Shown in pieces: positions 17,437-24,803 of a stretch of DNA of 64,000 bases. Made by a program: the position numbers and the translations under genes. Each line of letters opens with the position of its first letter. The first letter of the stretch is position 1. The notes under the pieces are model-generated. The model was given only the letters and a program-made list of their open reading frames with translations. It was not told the DNA's origin and made no database searches. Source of the stretch: JAIQFR01 sp041494445 (GTDB lineage: Bacteria; Acidobacteriota; Polarisedimenticolia; Polarisedimenticolales; JAIQFR01); the NCBI GenBank assembly GCA_041494445.1, contig JBGQAU010000005.1, positions 1 through 64,000 on the forward strand, given 5' to 3'.

Positions 17437-18666
17437 TTAGGCGAGCCGCCTTTCGCCCGCTGCCTCCCCCGAGGCACCCGCGGCAGCCGAAGTGTCCGTC
17501 TGAGTGTCCATTTCGCCGAACACCCGGTCAATCGCGCCCACCGCCCGGCGCAGGTGGCCCGGTTGTAGGGTCGCGTACCGCTGCGTCATGGCCGGGGTGG
17601 AGTGTCCGAGGATCTGTTGCAGCTCGTACAGGCTCGCCCCGTCCTGAATCGTCCAGCTTGCGAACGTGTGCCGGAGCGTCGCGAAGGAGGCATCCGCGAT
17701 CCCCGCTTTCCGCATGACTTTCTTCGTGGACACCGTGACGACGTGCCGGGCCTTCTCGCTCGCGTAGTCCTCCCCGGTGCCGTCCACGAACACGAACGGG
17801 GAACGGACGTGCCGCACCCGGCCGTCCAGGATCGCTCGAACGGTCGCGTTCATGGGGACGGTACGGGAGCCCGTCTTGCTGTCCTCCGAAACGTGGAGCA
17901 TCCCGGCGGCCTTGTCCACGTCCCCCCATCCCAAGAGCAGGACTTCCTTGAGCCTCAACCCGGTACTGACCGCCATTCGCAGGATCGGCTTGAGCCACGG
18001 CGCCGCGGCGGTCTCAAGGGCCGTGTACTCCGCCTTCGTCAAGTACCGGGTCCGCGGCTTCGCCGGGCTCGGCTTCGGAAGGTCGGCGGCCGGGTTGTTT
18101 TCGATCACGCCCCACCGCGCCGCCATCTTAAACACCCGCCCCGCCGTCCGCAGGGCCTTTACGACGGTGGTGGGGCTGTACGGACGCCCCCGGGCGCAGC
18201 GCATCGTGCTCAGGTGGACCCGGAAAGCGTCCAGGTCCCCCCGGGTAATGTCCCGGATCGCCCGCTCTTGGAAGTAGGCGATCAGCGGGCGCGTGCTCGT
18301 GACGTAGTGATTCGAACGCCGCTTGCCGGGGTGCTCCCGGAGAAACCGCGTCACGAACTCGCCGACGGATGGCCCGCGGTCCGCCTCCGCTTTCCGGCGC
18401 GCCTTCTCCTCGCGGAGCTTGCGGTCTCGCGGGGTCTCGAACGTCCCGGTTCTGACCTCGTGCCGCCGCTGTTCCAGGAGCGCGCGCGCTTCGGTCAAAC
18501 CGAGCCCGGCGTACTCCCGGATGCGCCGATGGTGCTGGTCCCGGAAGTCAATCCGGTAGTACTCGGTGCCGTCTGAGCGTGTCACCTTGAACACGCAGCG
18601 GACGGGCCTCCCCCTACTGTCCTTAGCCTGGACGATACTCGGTTGTCCTCTCGCTTCGCTTGCCAC
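17437..18666 (-). CDS. Tyrosine recombinase / phage-type integrase
   Basis: Site-specific recombinase, 409 aa, expected to integrate and excise the element. An arm-binding and core-binding N-terminal half (about 1-200) precedes the catalytic domain. Catalytic residues seen are R238 (STGLRLKEVL), K264 (SKTGSRTVPM), R332 (TLRHTFASW), H355 (LGHST) and nucleophile Y364 (QRYATL). The His of the usual HxxR box is Ala329. The start is GTG with GGGAGG 6 bases upstream, just after the HTH gene stop. It is the last gene before the chromosome flank, the normal place for an integrase next to attL. Confidence 0.93.
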   Translation of the reverse strand: MASEARGQPSIVQAKDSRGRPVRCVFKVTRSDGTEYYRIDFRDQHHRRIREYAGLGLTEARALLEQRRHEVRTGTFETPRDRKLREEKARRKAEADRGPSVGEFVTRFLREHPGKRRSNHYVTSTRPLIAYFQERAIRDITRGDLDAFRVHLSTMRCARGRPYSPTTVVKALRTAGRVFKMAARWGVIENNPAADLPKPSPAKPRTRYLTKAEYTALETAAAPWLKPILRMAVSTGLRLKEVLLLGWGDVDKAAGMLHVSEDSKTGSRTVPMNATVRAILDGRVRHVRSPFVFVDGTGEDYASEKARHVVTVSTKKVMRKAGIADASFATLRHTFASWTIQDGASLYELQQILGHSTPAMTQRYATLQPGHLRRAVGAIDRVFGEMDTQTDTSAAAGASGEAAGERRLA

Positions 18667-18669
18667 GGC

Positions 18670-18876
18670 TTACCTCCCGCGCGCACGTCGGCGCGCCTGT
18701 TCGGCATTCTCGATTGCATGCTCCCACCGCTCCCGCAGTTCCCCGGCCGGGCAGAGGTCGCCCCGTTCCAGTCCCTCGACGCAGCTCTCGTGGAGCCCGA
18801 GCGCCTCCGCCAGCTCGGGGAGCGTGAGCCCGGTCCGCTTCCGCCGGCAGACAAGATGCCTTCGCCACGGTTCCAT
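18670..18876 (-). CDS. Small helix-turn-helix regulator (Xre/Cro-like)
   Basis: A 68-aa protein with a Cro/C1-type HTH: RRKRTGLTLPELAEALGLHESCVEGLERGD, where LTLPELAEALGLHESCVEGLE forms the two helices. It ends three bases before the integrase GTG and so is probably co-transcribed with it, as a repressor or excision/integration control factor. Two adjacent ATG codons follow GGAGGGG; I take the second, 5 bases from the purine block. An in-frame GTG at 18969 would give 99 aa but adds an unrecognisable N terminus. Confidence 0.7.
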   Translation of the reverse strand: MEPWRRHLVCRRKRTGLTLPELAEALGLHESCVEGLERGDLCPAGELRERWEHAIENAEQARRRARGR

Positions 18877-19235
18877 CATCCCCTCCGTGGGGGACGTGGC
18901 GACACACTCTCGGGGCTTGTCCGATCTTCTTGGTTTGGTAGGATTGGCGAAGCCGCTGGGCGTGTCCACTCACGTCCTCCGGTTAGGGGCCGTCCGGCGT
19001 TTGCGCGTCGGGCGGTCCCGCTTGTTCGCCTACCTTCTACGCCCATCGGTGGCACCCGTCAACCCCTACCTGGACACGCCCACGGACACCCTTTCCGGCT
19101 TCCCGCAGCCGGGCTCGCCGGTCCGCTCGATTTCGCGCCGAGCATCGGCCCCCGGGGCGGATACGGCGCTCCCCTTGCCACCGTTGCCCCTCTGGGCGTA
19201 CATCTACCGCAGCATTGCCCGAGGAGGGATTCACG
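18877..19235. other. Divergent intergenic region of the element
   Basis: No convincing gene is seen in these 359 bases between the HTH regulator (minus) and the secreted-protein gene (plus). It holds one copy of a 16-bp direct repeat (19075-19090). A weak promoter candidate for the plus-strand gene is TTGCCA (19175-19180), 18 bases, TACATC (19199-19204). Confidence 0.5.
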
Positions 19236-20087
19236 ATGAGAAACGTCCTCTTTCCTTTGCTCGTCCTCGCCGTCTTCTTGCCCGCCGTTGCCAGCGAGCC
19301 GGGGCAGCCGATTGATTGCAGCGATTGGGTGATCGTGAAACCGGGTATTACGTGTCGGGACATCCCGATCCCGACTCCGGCTCCTTGGTACTCTAGGCCG
19401 GGCGCAAACCCGGCCGACAACGAGAACTTCCTTATTGGAATCGTGTCGGTTAGGGGCTTCCCATTGGATTGCGGCTTCGGGCCTATCGAACAGCGGTACG
19501 AACTGCGACGCTTTAACGGAGTGAACGACGAATTGGTCGCCTATGTGCAGGCGCGGTGTGGTCCCAGCGGATCCGCGGCAGATACACCAAATGTCGAAGG
19601 GATCTTCGGCTTTACATATAACAATGGGTTTCTCTACGTCGTGGGTACAGATGAGTGCTGGGGGGACGGGGTTAGCTGTGCGTACACTGCACAGAGTTGG
19701 CTCATTCGCTTCGAGGGTTTCACGACGGAGCTTGACGTGCTTCAGACGTTTACGTCTCAGGCGCGGCAAGTCGGCTTCCACGTTCCGGTCATGCCCGAGG
19801 GTATGGCCGCAGCCGACCATTTCGACACCTACTGGGGCGACCTCTCCGCGGTCGGCAACTGGTCGCAGGCGCACGGGCTGCAATGCCACTACCCCGACTC
19901 CCCTCCCACCCGCGGCGACTACCTGACCGTGGCCGACACGCTGCCAACCCCACAGCCCGGCCACGGCTACTACTACGTCACCGCCGCGACGTACCAGGGG
20001 CAGACGAGGTACGGGAGAAAGACGACGAACAGGACGCTGAGCGGGAGGGATCCGGCGCAACTGCCGGCGTGCTCGCCCTTGAGGTAG
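19236..20087 (+). CDS. Secreted protein of unknown function (element cargo)
   Basis: A 283-aa protein with a clear signal peptide (MRNVLFPLLVLAVFLPAVAS-EP). The mature part is rich in Cys, Trp, Tyr and Gly, with Cys at several spaced positions (for example PIDCSDW, ITCRDI, DECWGDG) suggesting disulfides. It ends in a segment GHGYYYVTAATYQGQTRYGRK that looks like a beta-sandwich tail. GGAGGG lies 8 bases before the ATG. It is the only plus-strand gene of the element and its codon use is visibly lower in GC than its neighbours. I do not recognise a family with confidence; export is the only solid inference. Confidence 0.72.
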   Translation: MRNVLFPLLVLAVFLPAVASEPGQPIDCSDWVIVKPGITCRDIPIPTPAPWYSRPGANPADNENFLIGIVSVRGFPLDCGFGPIEQRYELRRFNGVNDELVAYVQARCGPSGSAADTPNVEGIFGFTYNNGFLYVVGTDECWGDGVSCAYTAQSWLIRFEGFTTELDVLQTFTSQARQVGFHVPVMPEGMAAADHFDTYWGDLSAVGNWSQAHGLQCHYPDSPPTRGDYLTVADTLPTPQPGHGYYYVTAATYQGQTRYGRKTTNRTLSGRDPAQLPACSPLR

Positions 20088-20113
20088 CCTACCCATAGGC
20101 CGCTCGGCCGCCG

Positions 20114-20290
20114 TCACCGCTCCCACCTCTCCTCTTCGGTCATCGACCGCACGAGGTAGCAGCCACACTCGACACAGCACGGCGGTCTGCATCGGTGCTG
20201 CCGTACCGGGACGATCAGATATCGCCGCGTCTTCCCAATGCCCATCTCGATTCGCTGCGGGTGGCAATCCACGAGCCCGCGCACGGCCAT
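20114..20290 (-). CDS. Small Cys-rich protein, 58 aa
   Basis: A short minus-strand gene starting MAVRGLVDCHPQRIEMGIGK and containing a dense cysteine cluster CRPPCCVECGC (residues 34-44), which could bind zinc. The sequence GAGGTGACGC precedes the ATG, giving a fair ribosome-binding site. It lies downstream of the 89-aa gene at 20389-20658 in the same direction. No homology is recognised, and a gene this small could be fortuitous. Confidence 0.5.
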   Translation of the reverse strand: MAVRGLVDCHPQRIEMGIGKTRRYLIVPVRQHRCRPPCCVECGCYLVRSMTEEERWER

Positions 20291-20388
20291 GCGTCACCTC
20301 GCGAAAAAGAACCCGGCCGCCAGTTCCGGCCCCCTGGCTGGCGGAGACGACCGGGAGGGTATCCGCCCTTCCCCATGCGGACCGTGGC

Positions 20389-20658
20389 CTAATCCTCGAT
20401 GGCCTCCGCGGCGCCCGACGCGATCAGGTCGCCCGCGGGATCGGCGAGAGCGCGAACGAGCGGCACGAGCACCGGGTTTTCGATTGCCTCGATGGCCGCG
20501 ACCGCTGCATCCCGTGCGGTGGCATCGGCGACCAGGACGTACACCTCGAACGCCGCGCCTCCCGGGACCTCGAAGACCCCATCCGCCTCCGCCCGCCCGG
20601 CCCAGCCGTGATCGCGCCCCGTATCGACCGCTGTCAGGAAGTGCAGTTGCTTCGACAT
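20389..20658 (-). CDS. Hypothetical protein, 89 aa
   Basis: The protein starts MSKQLHFLTAVDTGRDHGWAG and continues with beta-strand-like FEVYVLVADATARDAAVAAIEAIENP. AGGAG lies 4 bases before the ATG. The frame continues open upstream to 20820 (143 aa), but the extra part lacks an RBS and contains the 16-bp repeat, so I use the shorter form. Function unknown; it may belong to the minus-strand accessory operon of the element. Confidence 0.55.
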   Translation of the reverse strand: MSKQLHFLTAVDTGRDHGWAGRAEADGVFEVPGGAAFEVYVLVADATARDAAVAAIEAIENPVLVPLVRALADPAGDLIASGAAEAIED

Positions 20659-20829
20659 GCTCTCTCCTATGCCCCCGCGAGGCCGGCCGTCAGCGGCCGT
20701 GGCAACCACTGGCGCCCGGCCCGCGAGAACGAGCTGGACGGCCACGCCCACGGACACCGCGGAGGGTCGCGGGAGCCCGGGCGCGCCGTCCCGATCTGTT
20801 TTCACCTTCGCATCCGCCATACCAGCGGA

Positions 20830-21336
20830 TCAGCGCCGCTCGGGCTGCCGCTTCGTCCAGTAGGCGAGCCCCGCTTGGAACCGCGCCTGCGGATCGTCGT
20901 CCTCCCGGCCCAGCGCGAGGGGGACGCCGCGCCTCACCGGCGTCTCCCCCCTGGCCGCCGAGAACCGCGCCGGGTCCTTCGCGCGGATCTGCATGAGCGC
21001 GTCGAGGTACGAGACCTCGCCGGAGGCGGAAAGCCGCATCGCCTCTTCGTGGATCGTCTGCGTTTCGCTTTTCATCGGATGGCCCTCCGCGGGATCGCGG
21101 TGGAGGTGGAGCGGGGCGCCGTGGACGCGCCCGGATTCGGTCGCAGCCCCGAGGGACGCGAGCAGCCGTTCGGCGAAGTCTCCGGGCATGTCGAGCCGCG
21201 CGGTCTCGAACAACTCGGGCGAGTCGTCAATGACTTTCGTCAGCGCCTCGACGAAGCCCATGCCTTTTTGCTCGTGGGCGTAGATGGCCTGAAACAACGG
21301 CCGCGTCCGTTCGGTCGATTCGATGTAGGGAAGCAT
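20830..21336 (-). CDS. Hypothetical phage-like protein with internally duplicated motif
   Basis: A 168-aa protein with two related segments: GFVEALTKVIDDSPELFETAR (about residues 27-47) and YLDALMQIRAKDPARFSAAR (about 108-127). This SYxEALxxVxxxxPxLxxxxR pattern is common near the ends of phage head, protease or scaffold proteins, but nothing else here supports a head function. The ATG follows the upstream coiled-coil gene stop by two bases. Long in-frame sequence upstream of the ATG is shadow of that gene. Confidence 0.65.
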   Translation of the reverse strand: MLPYIESTERTRPLFQAIYAHEQKGMGFVEALTKVIDDSPELFETARLDMPGDFAERLLASLGAATESGRVHGAPLHLHRDPAEGHPMKSETQTIHEEAMRLSASGEVSYLDALMQIRAKDPARFSAARGETPVRRGVPLALGREDDDPQARFQAGLAYWTKRQPERR

Positions 21337-21338
21337 GG

Positions 21339-21860
21339 TCAGTACTCCATCAGGCCGCTGGCGACCTCGGAAAACGCGGCCGTGATCGCCGAGGTCGCGT
21401 CCCCCGCGATGTTCGGCACGGACATGCCCGGCGCGGCGTTGGCCGCGGCCGAGAACTCGGCACCGGCCCGGAGGACCTCGGCGACCGCCTCCCGGACGGC
21501 CTTCCCGCGGAGAGCGGCCGCGATGGCGCTGGACAGTCGGCCCCGGGCGTCCCCGTGCTCGCGTTCGAGGCCGGGACTCGCGGCCGCGCCCCAAGCCTCG
21601 CGCGCCTTGCTCTCTTCGTCGGCCGCGACCTGGTACGCCGCTGCCAAGATGCCCGCGTGCTCCCGGGCGTGGGCGGTCTCGCCGGCCAGGGCGTTCAGTC
21701 GCGCCAGCGGCAGGCCGGGGTCGTACCGAGCGCGCTGCAATTGCTCGTGCTTGTCGTGCGCCTCGCCCGTGGCCGCGAGCAATTCCGCCCGCCTCCGCCC
21801 GGCTGCGTCGGCCGTCGCCCGAAGGTCGGCGACCTTGGTCTCAGAAGCGAAATTCAACAT
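21339..21860 (-). CDS. Alanine-rich coiled-coil protein of unknown function
   Basis: A 173-aa protein, mostly helix: MLNFASETKVADLRATADAAG, then repeated A/E/R heptads up to about residue 110, ending GDATSAITAAFSEVASGLMEY. GGAG lies 9 bases before the ATG. It is followed two bases later by the duplicated-motif protein, so both are likely co-translated. Scaffold or tape-like function is conceivable for a phage-derived gene but unsupported. Confidence 0.6.
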   Translation of the reverse strand: MLNFASETKVADLRATADAAGRRRAELLAATGEAHDKHEQLQRARYDPGLPLARLNALAGETAHAREHAGILAAAYQVAADEESKAREAWGAAASPGLEREHGDARGRLSSAIAAALRGKAVREAVAEVLRAGAEFSAAANAAPGMSVPNIAGDATSAITAAFSEVASGLMEY

Positions 21861-21938
21861 GGTAGTGATCTCCGATGGACTGCGCGACGGACACCCGCGA
21901 CCCTCGCGAGCAATTCGGCGCGTGTTTATTGACTTTTC

Positions 21939-22184
21939 TCAACATGGCATCGGCTCTTGTGGCGGGTGCGCCTCCGCGGCCTCCACGTCGAGCCCGACTT
22001 CCGGCGCCGGGCCGAACGTCCAGCGCAACGTGGCGGAGCCCCCACAGGCGGGGCAGGTTCCGTCGTGCCGCGTCCCATCTGGGAACGTCCAGCCAAGCCG
22101 GACGCCGTGACAGGTGGAGCACTCGCCGAGGCGGAAGCGGCGGACGTGATCTTCAAGGCGTTCCAGGCGGCCTCGGATGCTCAT
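21939..22184 (-). CDS. Small zinc-ribbon protein A
   Basis: An 81-aa protein starting MSIRGRLERLEDHVRRF. Two CxxC knuckles, CSTC (about 22-25) and CPAC (about 44-47), are spaced as in a zinc ribbon, with the tail acidic and proline-rich. The ATG overlaps the stop of the next upstream gene (ATGA), and the two encode similar proteins. A nucleic-acid-binding or protein-interaction role is likely for the fold but not shown. Confidence 0.65.
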   Translation of the reverse strand: MSIRGRLERLEDHVRRFRLGECSTCHGVRLGWTFPDGTRHDGTCPACGGSATLRWTFGPAPEVGLDVEAAEAHPPQEPMPC

Positions 22185-22444
22185 GAGGGAATCCCCCCGG
22201 GGATCCTGACGTGCCTCGCTCTCCCGACCTCGCGCCCGCACCGCGCGCACCGGCCGGCCGCGTCCAGCTCCACGTCGGCCGCCTCGCGCACTGAGTAGGC
22301 TTCAGGGAGGCCGGTCGCGGCGACGGGTACCGGCGTACCGTCCGAGAGGAGAACGACGAACGGGACGGCGCCGGGCGCCTGACACGGGCAAGCGTTGCCG
22401 CCGAGGCGCCGTTCAATCGAGTCAAGGCGTGATCGGACTCTCAT
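22181..22444 (-). CDS. Small zinc-ribbon protein B
   Basis: An 87-aa protein starting MRVRSRLDSIERRLGGNACPCQ and containing CARC near residue 66, giving CPC and CxxC half-sites. Its N terminus parallels that of protein A (xxxRxRLxxxExxxR), so the pair probably arose by tandem duplication. Start and stop both overlap neighbours (ATGA at each end), indicating a translationally coupled trio with the HTH gene upstream. Confidence 0.62.
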   Translation of the reverse strand: MRVRSRLDSIERRLGGNACPCQAPGAVPFVVLLSDGTPVPVAATGLPEAYSVREAADVELDAAGRCARCGREVGRARHVRIPGGIPS

Positions 22445-22821
22445 CGTTGCTCCCCTTGTGCCAACCGCGCCTCAAGCGCGTCGAGCCGGGTTTCAAGGAT
22501 CGCCAGCTCGTGAATACGGACCATGCTTTCCAGAACCGTTCGGCACGCCCCAAGCGCAACGGGCTCGTTCGCGGAGGACACGAGCTGAGTGAGGCGGGCA
22601 AGAACAGCGTCCGCGAGCCCGGCGAGCCCGGCCGCCGTCACCGCGAGGCTTCGACCGCGGACCCGGTTCAACTGCTCCCGGAACGCGGGATCGCGCATCC
22701 GGCGCGCGACGGTGCGGGGCGAGACCCCGGCCGCCACCGCTGCTTCCGCCCACGTGGCCCCGGTCGCGAGCGCCGTCAAGAGCGCCTGTTCGCCGGGGGC
22801 TCCGGGTCCTCTACGCGCCAC
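22441..22821 (-). CDS. Helix-turn-helix protein, terminase-small-subunit-like
   Basis: A 126-aa protein with an N-terminal HTH (GATWAEAAVAAGVSPRTVARRMRDPAFREQL), followed by helical sequence LDALEARL at the end. The HTH-then-helix layout resembles phage small terminases and other phage HTH proteins, but there is no large terminase, so a regulatory role is as likely. GGAGG lies 6 bases before the GTG at 22821; an upstream GTG at 22860 lacks an RBS. It heads the HTH-zinc-ribbon gene trio. Confidence 0.65.
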   Translation of the reverse strand: MARRGPGAPGEQALLTALATGATWAEAAVAAGVSPRTVARRMRDPAFREQLNRVRGRSLAVTAAGLAGLADAVLARLTQLVSSANEPVALGACRTVLESMVRIHELAILETRLDALEARLAQGEQR

Positions 22822-23002
22822 GTGACACCTCCGGCCCCCCGTGGACGCCTGGACGGACACCGGCGCGCCCGGGCTCCTGGCCGGTTCGTGGCGCCGCCGT
22901 TTCTCGTGGGGAGCATCGGCCCGTTGAGCGCATGGGGCGCGGTTGCCACGAGTCCGGGCGGCCCCCCGGAGCCCTAGCGGGGGGGGCCGCCTCGTGGCGG
23001 TG

Positions 23003-23137
23003 GAGGTCGTGTGCGGTCGTGCTGCGGTCGTGCGGTCGTACCGTCGTACAACAACCGCATTTTTCTTTAAGGGGTGCAGCAGTCGTCATTCAGGCTCCCA
23101 TATCCGCCGTGCAGTCGTTTGCGGTCGTTGCGGTCGT
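23003..23137. repeat. Iteron-like TGCGGTCGT repeats with AT-rich patch (candidate origin or operator)
   Basis: TGCGGTCGT occurs exactly at 23012, 23023, 23031, 23120 and 23129. Related GTCGT cores also start at 23006, 23043, 23082 and 23114, mostly spaced 8-11 bases. Between the two clusters lies CATTTTTCTTTAA (23058-23070), unusually AT-rich for this element. The array spans the 3' end of the replicative helicase gene (stop at 23086). Iterons beside a rep gene with an AT-rich segment are the standard layout of theta-type origins; function is inference. Confidence 0.55.
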
Positions 23138-24585
23138 GGGCTCCCGGTGAGGAAGTACCGCATCTGTTTGCCGTCCTTCCGGCGTTCGATCCGACCTCGC
23201 TTTCGGAGCGCCCCGAGGGCGCCATCCGCCGCCCGCTCGGAGTACCCAGAGCGGCCGATGATCTCGCCCCGAAGGAGCCCCGAGCCGGCGGCCTCCTCCA
23301 ACAAGGCAACGATGGAGTCCTGCACGCGATCCGAGGCGCGGTCCACGTTCCCGGCGTACTCCACGCGGACGGGACCGTTATCCTCCGCGTCCGGTTCCAG
23401 CCCGGTCAGTTCCAGGAGGAACGGTGCCGGGAGCGCGGAGTGTCTGGTTTTCGTCGGGATCAGCGCGAGCCGTTCTTGCCGGCGTTCAAGGCCGAAGTGC
23501 GCGTCTGCCCTGTTTCGCTTGTCGAGGCTGCCCCGAAGCGCCTGGTCCGGTGCGTCGAGGTCCGGTTCTCCCGTTACTTTTCGCGTGTGGTCGGTGAGGA
23601 TGATCCCGCACCCCAGCTCGACGCGGAGCGGGTCAAGCGCCTGAGTGAACACGGCCGAGATATCTTCGGACGTGTTCTCACGCGCGGTCGTCGCGCGGCG
23701 GAAGCTGTCCACGATCAGGAACTCAGTCCGCCACTCACCGAGGCTCGCGATCAGTCGGCCGAGGCTCTTGGGGTCGTCCAGTTGCAGCCGGCACCGAATG
23801 AGCTGGACTCGCCCCGCGAGTTTCTCCGCGGTGATCTCTTCGCCGAGCGCGAGTCGTTGCAGGCGGCCGTCCGTTTCCCACGGCCGCGATTCGAGGTCGA
23901 GGATCGCGACGCGGTAGGGCCGCGTCACCTCGAAACGGCCCCAGAGCGTTCGACCCGTCGCGAGGCTCAGACTCGCCGAAAGCACGAGCCAGCTTTTTCC
24001 GATTCCGCCGGGACCCGTTACCAGAACAACGTCACCTTCGGCGATGGCCTCGCGAGCGGCCCACGGGACCGGCGGGGTCGGTCGTGGGAGCACGTCGGCC
24101 GCGTCCTCGGCTGGGAGGAGCGCGGCGCCGGCGCCGAGGCGGATCGCGCCGAGAGCGTCACGCGCGACCCCGAGGAGCGCCGACAGCTCGACGTCGGTTG
24201 TCCCGTTCGCCGCGGCCTCCGTGATCTCGGCGCCGATGCGTACCGCGTCGCGGCGGTGCGCCCGGTCGCGGACGATCCGGGCATACGCTTCCGCGTTCCT
24301 GGAATGGGGACACGCGGAGTCGAGGTCGGCGACATACGCGGGGCCGCCGGCCGCTTCCAGCTCGTGCGTCCGTTCCAGCTCTGAGCAGACGGTGCGGAGG
24401 TCGAGCGGGCCGCCGGCGTCTGCTACGGACAGGAACGCGCGCCAGATGATGCGGTGTGGCCCGACGTAGAAATGCGAGTCCGAGAGGATCGCGCGGGCCG
24501 CATCGAACGCTTCACGCGAGAGCAGCGCGGCGCCGAGGACAGCGCGCTCAGCGTCGCGATCGTGGGGGAGCGCGCCGGGGATCAT
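23086..24585 (-). CDS. Replicative helicase-like protein: DnaB N-terminal domain plus RepA-type ATPase
   Basis: A 499-aa protein. Residues 5-125 match the DnaB N-terminal domain (ALPHDRDAERAVLGAALL; DSHFYVGPHRIIWRAFLSVADAGGPLDL; GGPAYVADLDS). Residues 175-390 form a RecA-fold ATPase with Walker A GPGGIGKS (191-198) and Walker B FLIVDS (D293). The ATPase layout is that of RepA/AAA_25 plasmid helicases rather than DnaB itself. The C terminus (about 420-480) looks like a winged helix. The ATG overlaps the stop of the preceding gene (ATGA). It probably drives replication of the excised element. The 3' end carries the iteron-like repeats. Confidence 0.88.
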   Translation of the reverse strand: MIPGALPHDRDAERAVLGAALLSREAFDAARAILSDSHFYVGPHRIIWRAFLSVADAGGPLDLRTVCSELERTHELEAAGGPAYVADLDSACPHSRNAEAYARIVRDRAHRRDAVRIGAEITEAAANGTTDVELSALLGVARDALGAIRLGAGAALLPAEDAADVLPRPTPPVPWAAREAIAEGDVVLVTGPGGIGKSWLVLSASLSLATGRTLWGRFEVTRPYRVAILDLESRPWETDGRLQRLALGEEITAEKLAGRVQLIRCRLQLDDPKSLGRLIASLGEWRTEFLIVDSFRRATTARENTSEDISAVFTQALDPLRVELGCGIILTDHTRKVTGEPDLDAPDQALRGSLDKRNRADAHFGLERRQERLALIPTKTRHSALPAPFLLELTGLEPDAEDNGPVRVEYAGNVDRASDRVQDSIVALLEEAAGSGLLRGEIIGRSGYSERAADGALGALRKRGRIERRKDGKQMRYFLTGSPRPQRPQTTARRIWEPE

Positions 24586-24803
24586 GCTGCACCGCCGATC
24601 CGCTCCGCAGGCCGATGCACGTCCACGGAAACCCGCGTCCGCCTCGCGTTTCCTCGGCTGCGTTTCGCCGGATGTCCGTCCACGAGCCCGAGACGCAGTT
24701 GGGCCGCGCGTTCGGTAAGTCTGAGGATGCCATCCGTATCGAGCCGATCCGCGGACCGCAGGAGAACCGCGAGCAGCTCCGCGCGGAGCGTCGCGGCGGT
24801 CAT
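24582..24803 (-). CDS. Hypothetical protein, 73 aa, in replication operon
   Basis: The protein starts MTAATLRAELLAVLLRSADR and is helical for its first 40 residues, then Arg-rich. Both ends overlap neighbouring genes by ATGA, which is the main support that it is translated. No family is recognised; position directly before the helicase suggests an accessory replication role. Confidence 0.55.
   Translation of the reverse strand: MTAATLRAELLAVLLRSADRLDTDGILRLTERAAQLRLGLVDGHPAKRSRGNARRTRVSVDVHRPAERIGGAA

Larger units (their letters stand above)
19075..20758. repeat. Pair of 16-bp direct repeats, CACGCCCACGGACACC (19075-19090 and 20743-20758)
   Basis: The 16-bp sequence occurs exactly at 19075-19090 and 20743-20758. 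Shorter relatives (GGACAC / GTGTCC) occur at 18961-18967, 22854-22861 and 25999-26004. Most lie upstream of a transcription unit in the element, so they might be operator sites of an element-encoded regulator. This is inference from position only. Confidence 0.4.

Noticed and set aside
20608..22110. 500-codon plus-strand frame within the element
   Set aside because: Antisense to several minus-strand genes that have RBSs and coupled overlaps; its translation looks like low-complexity shadow.
22811..23089. Minus-strand 92-codon frame through the repeat region
   Set aside because: No RBS, Pro/Arg-rich translation, and it crosses the iteron-like array and the HTH gene start.
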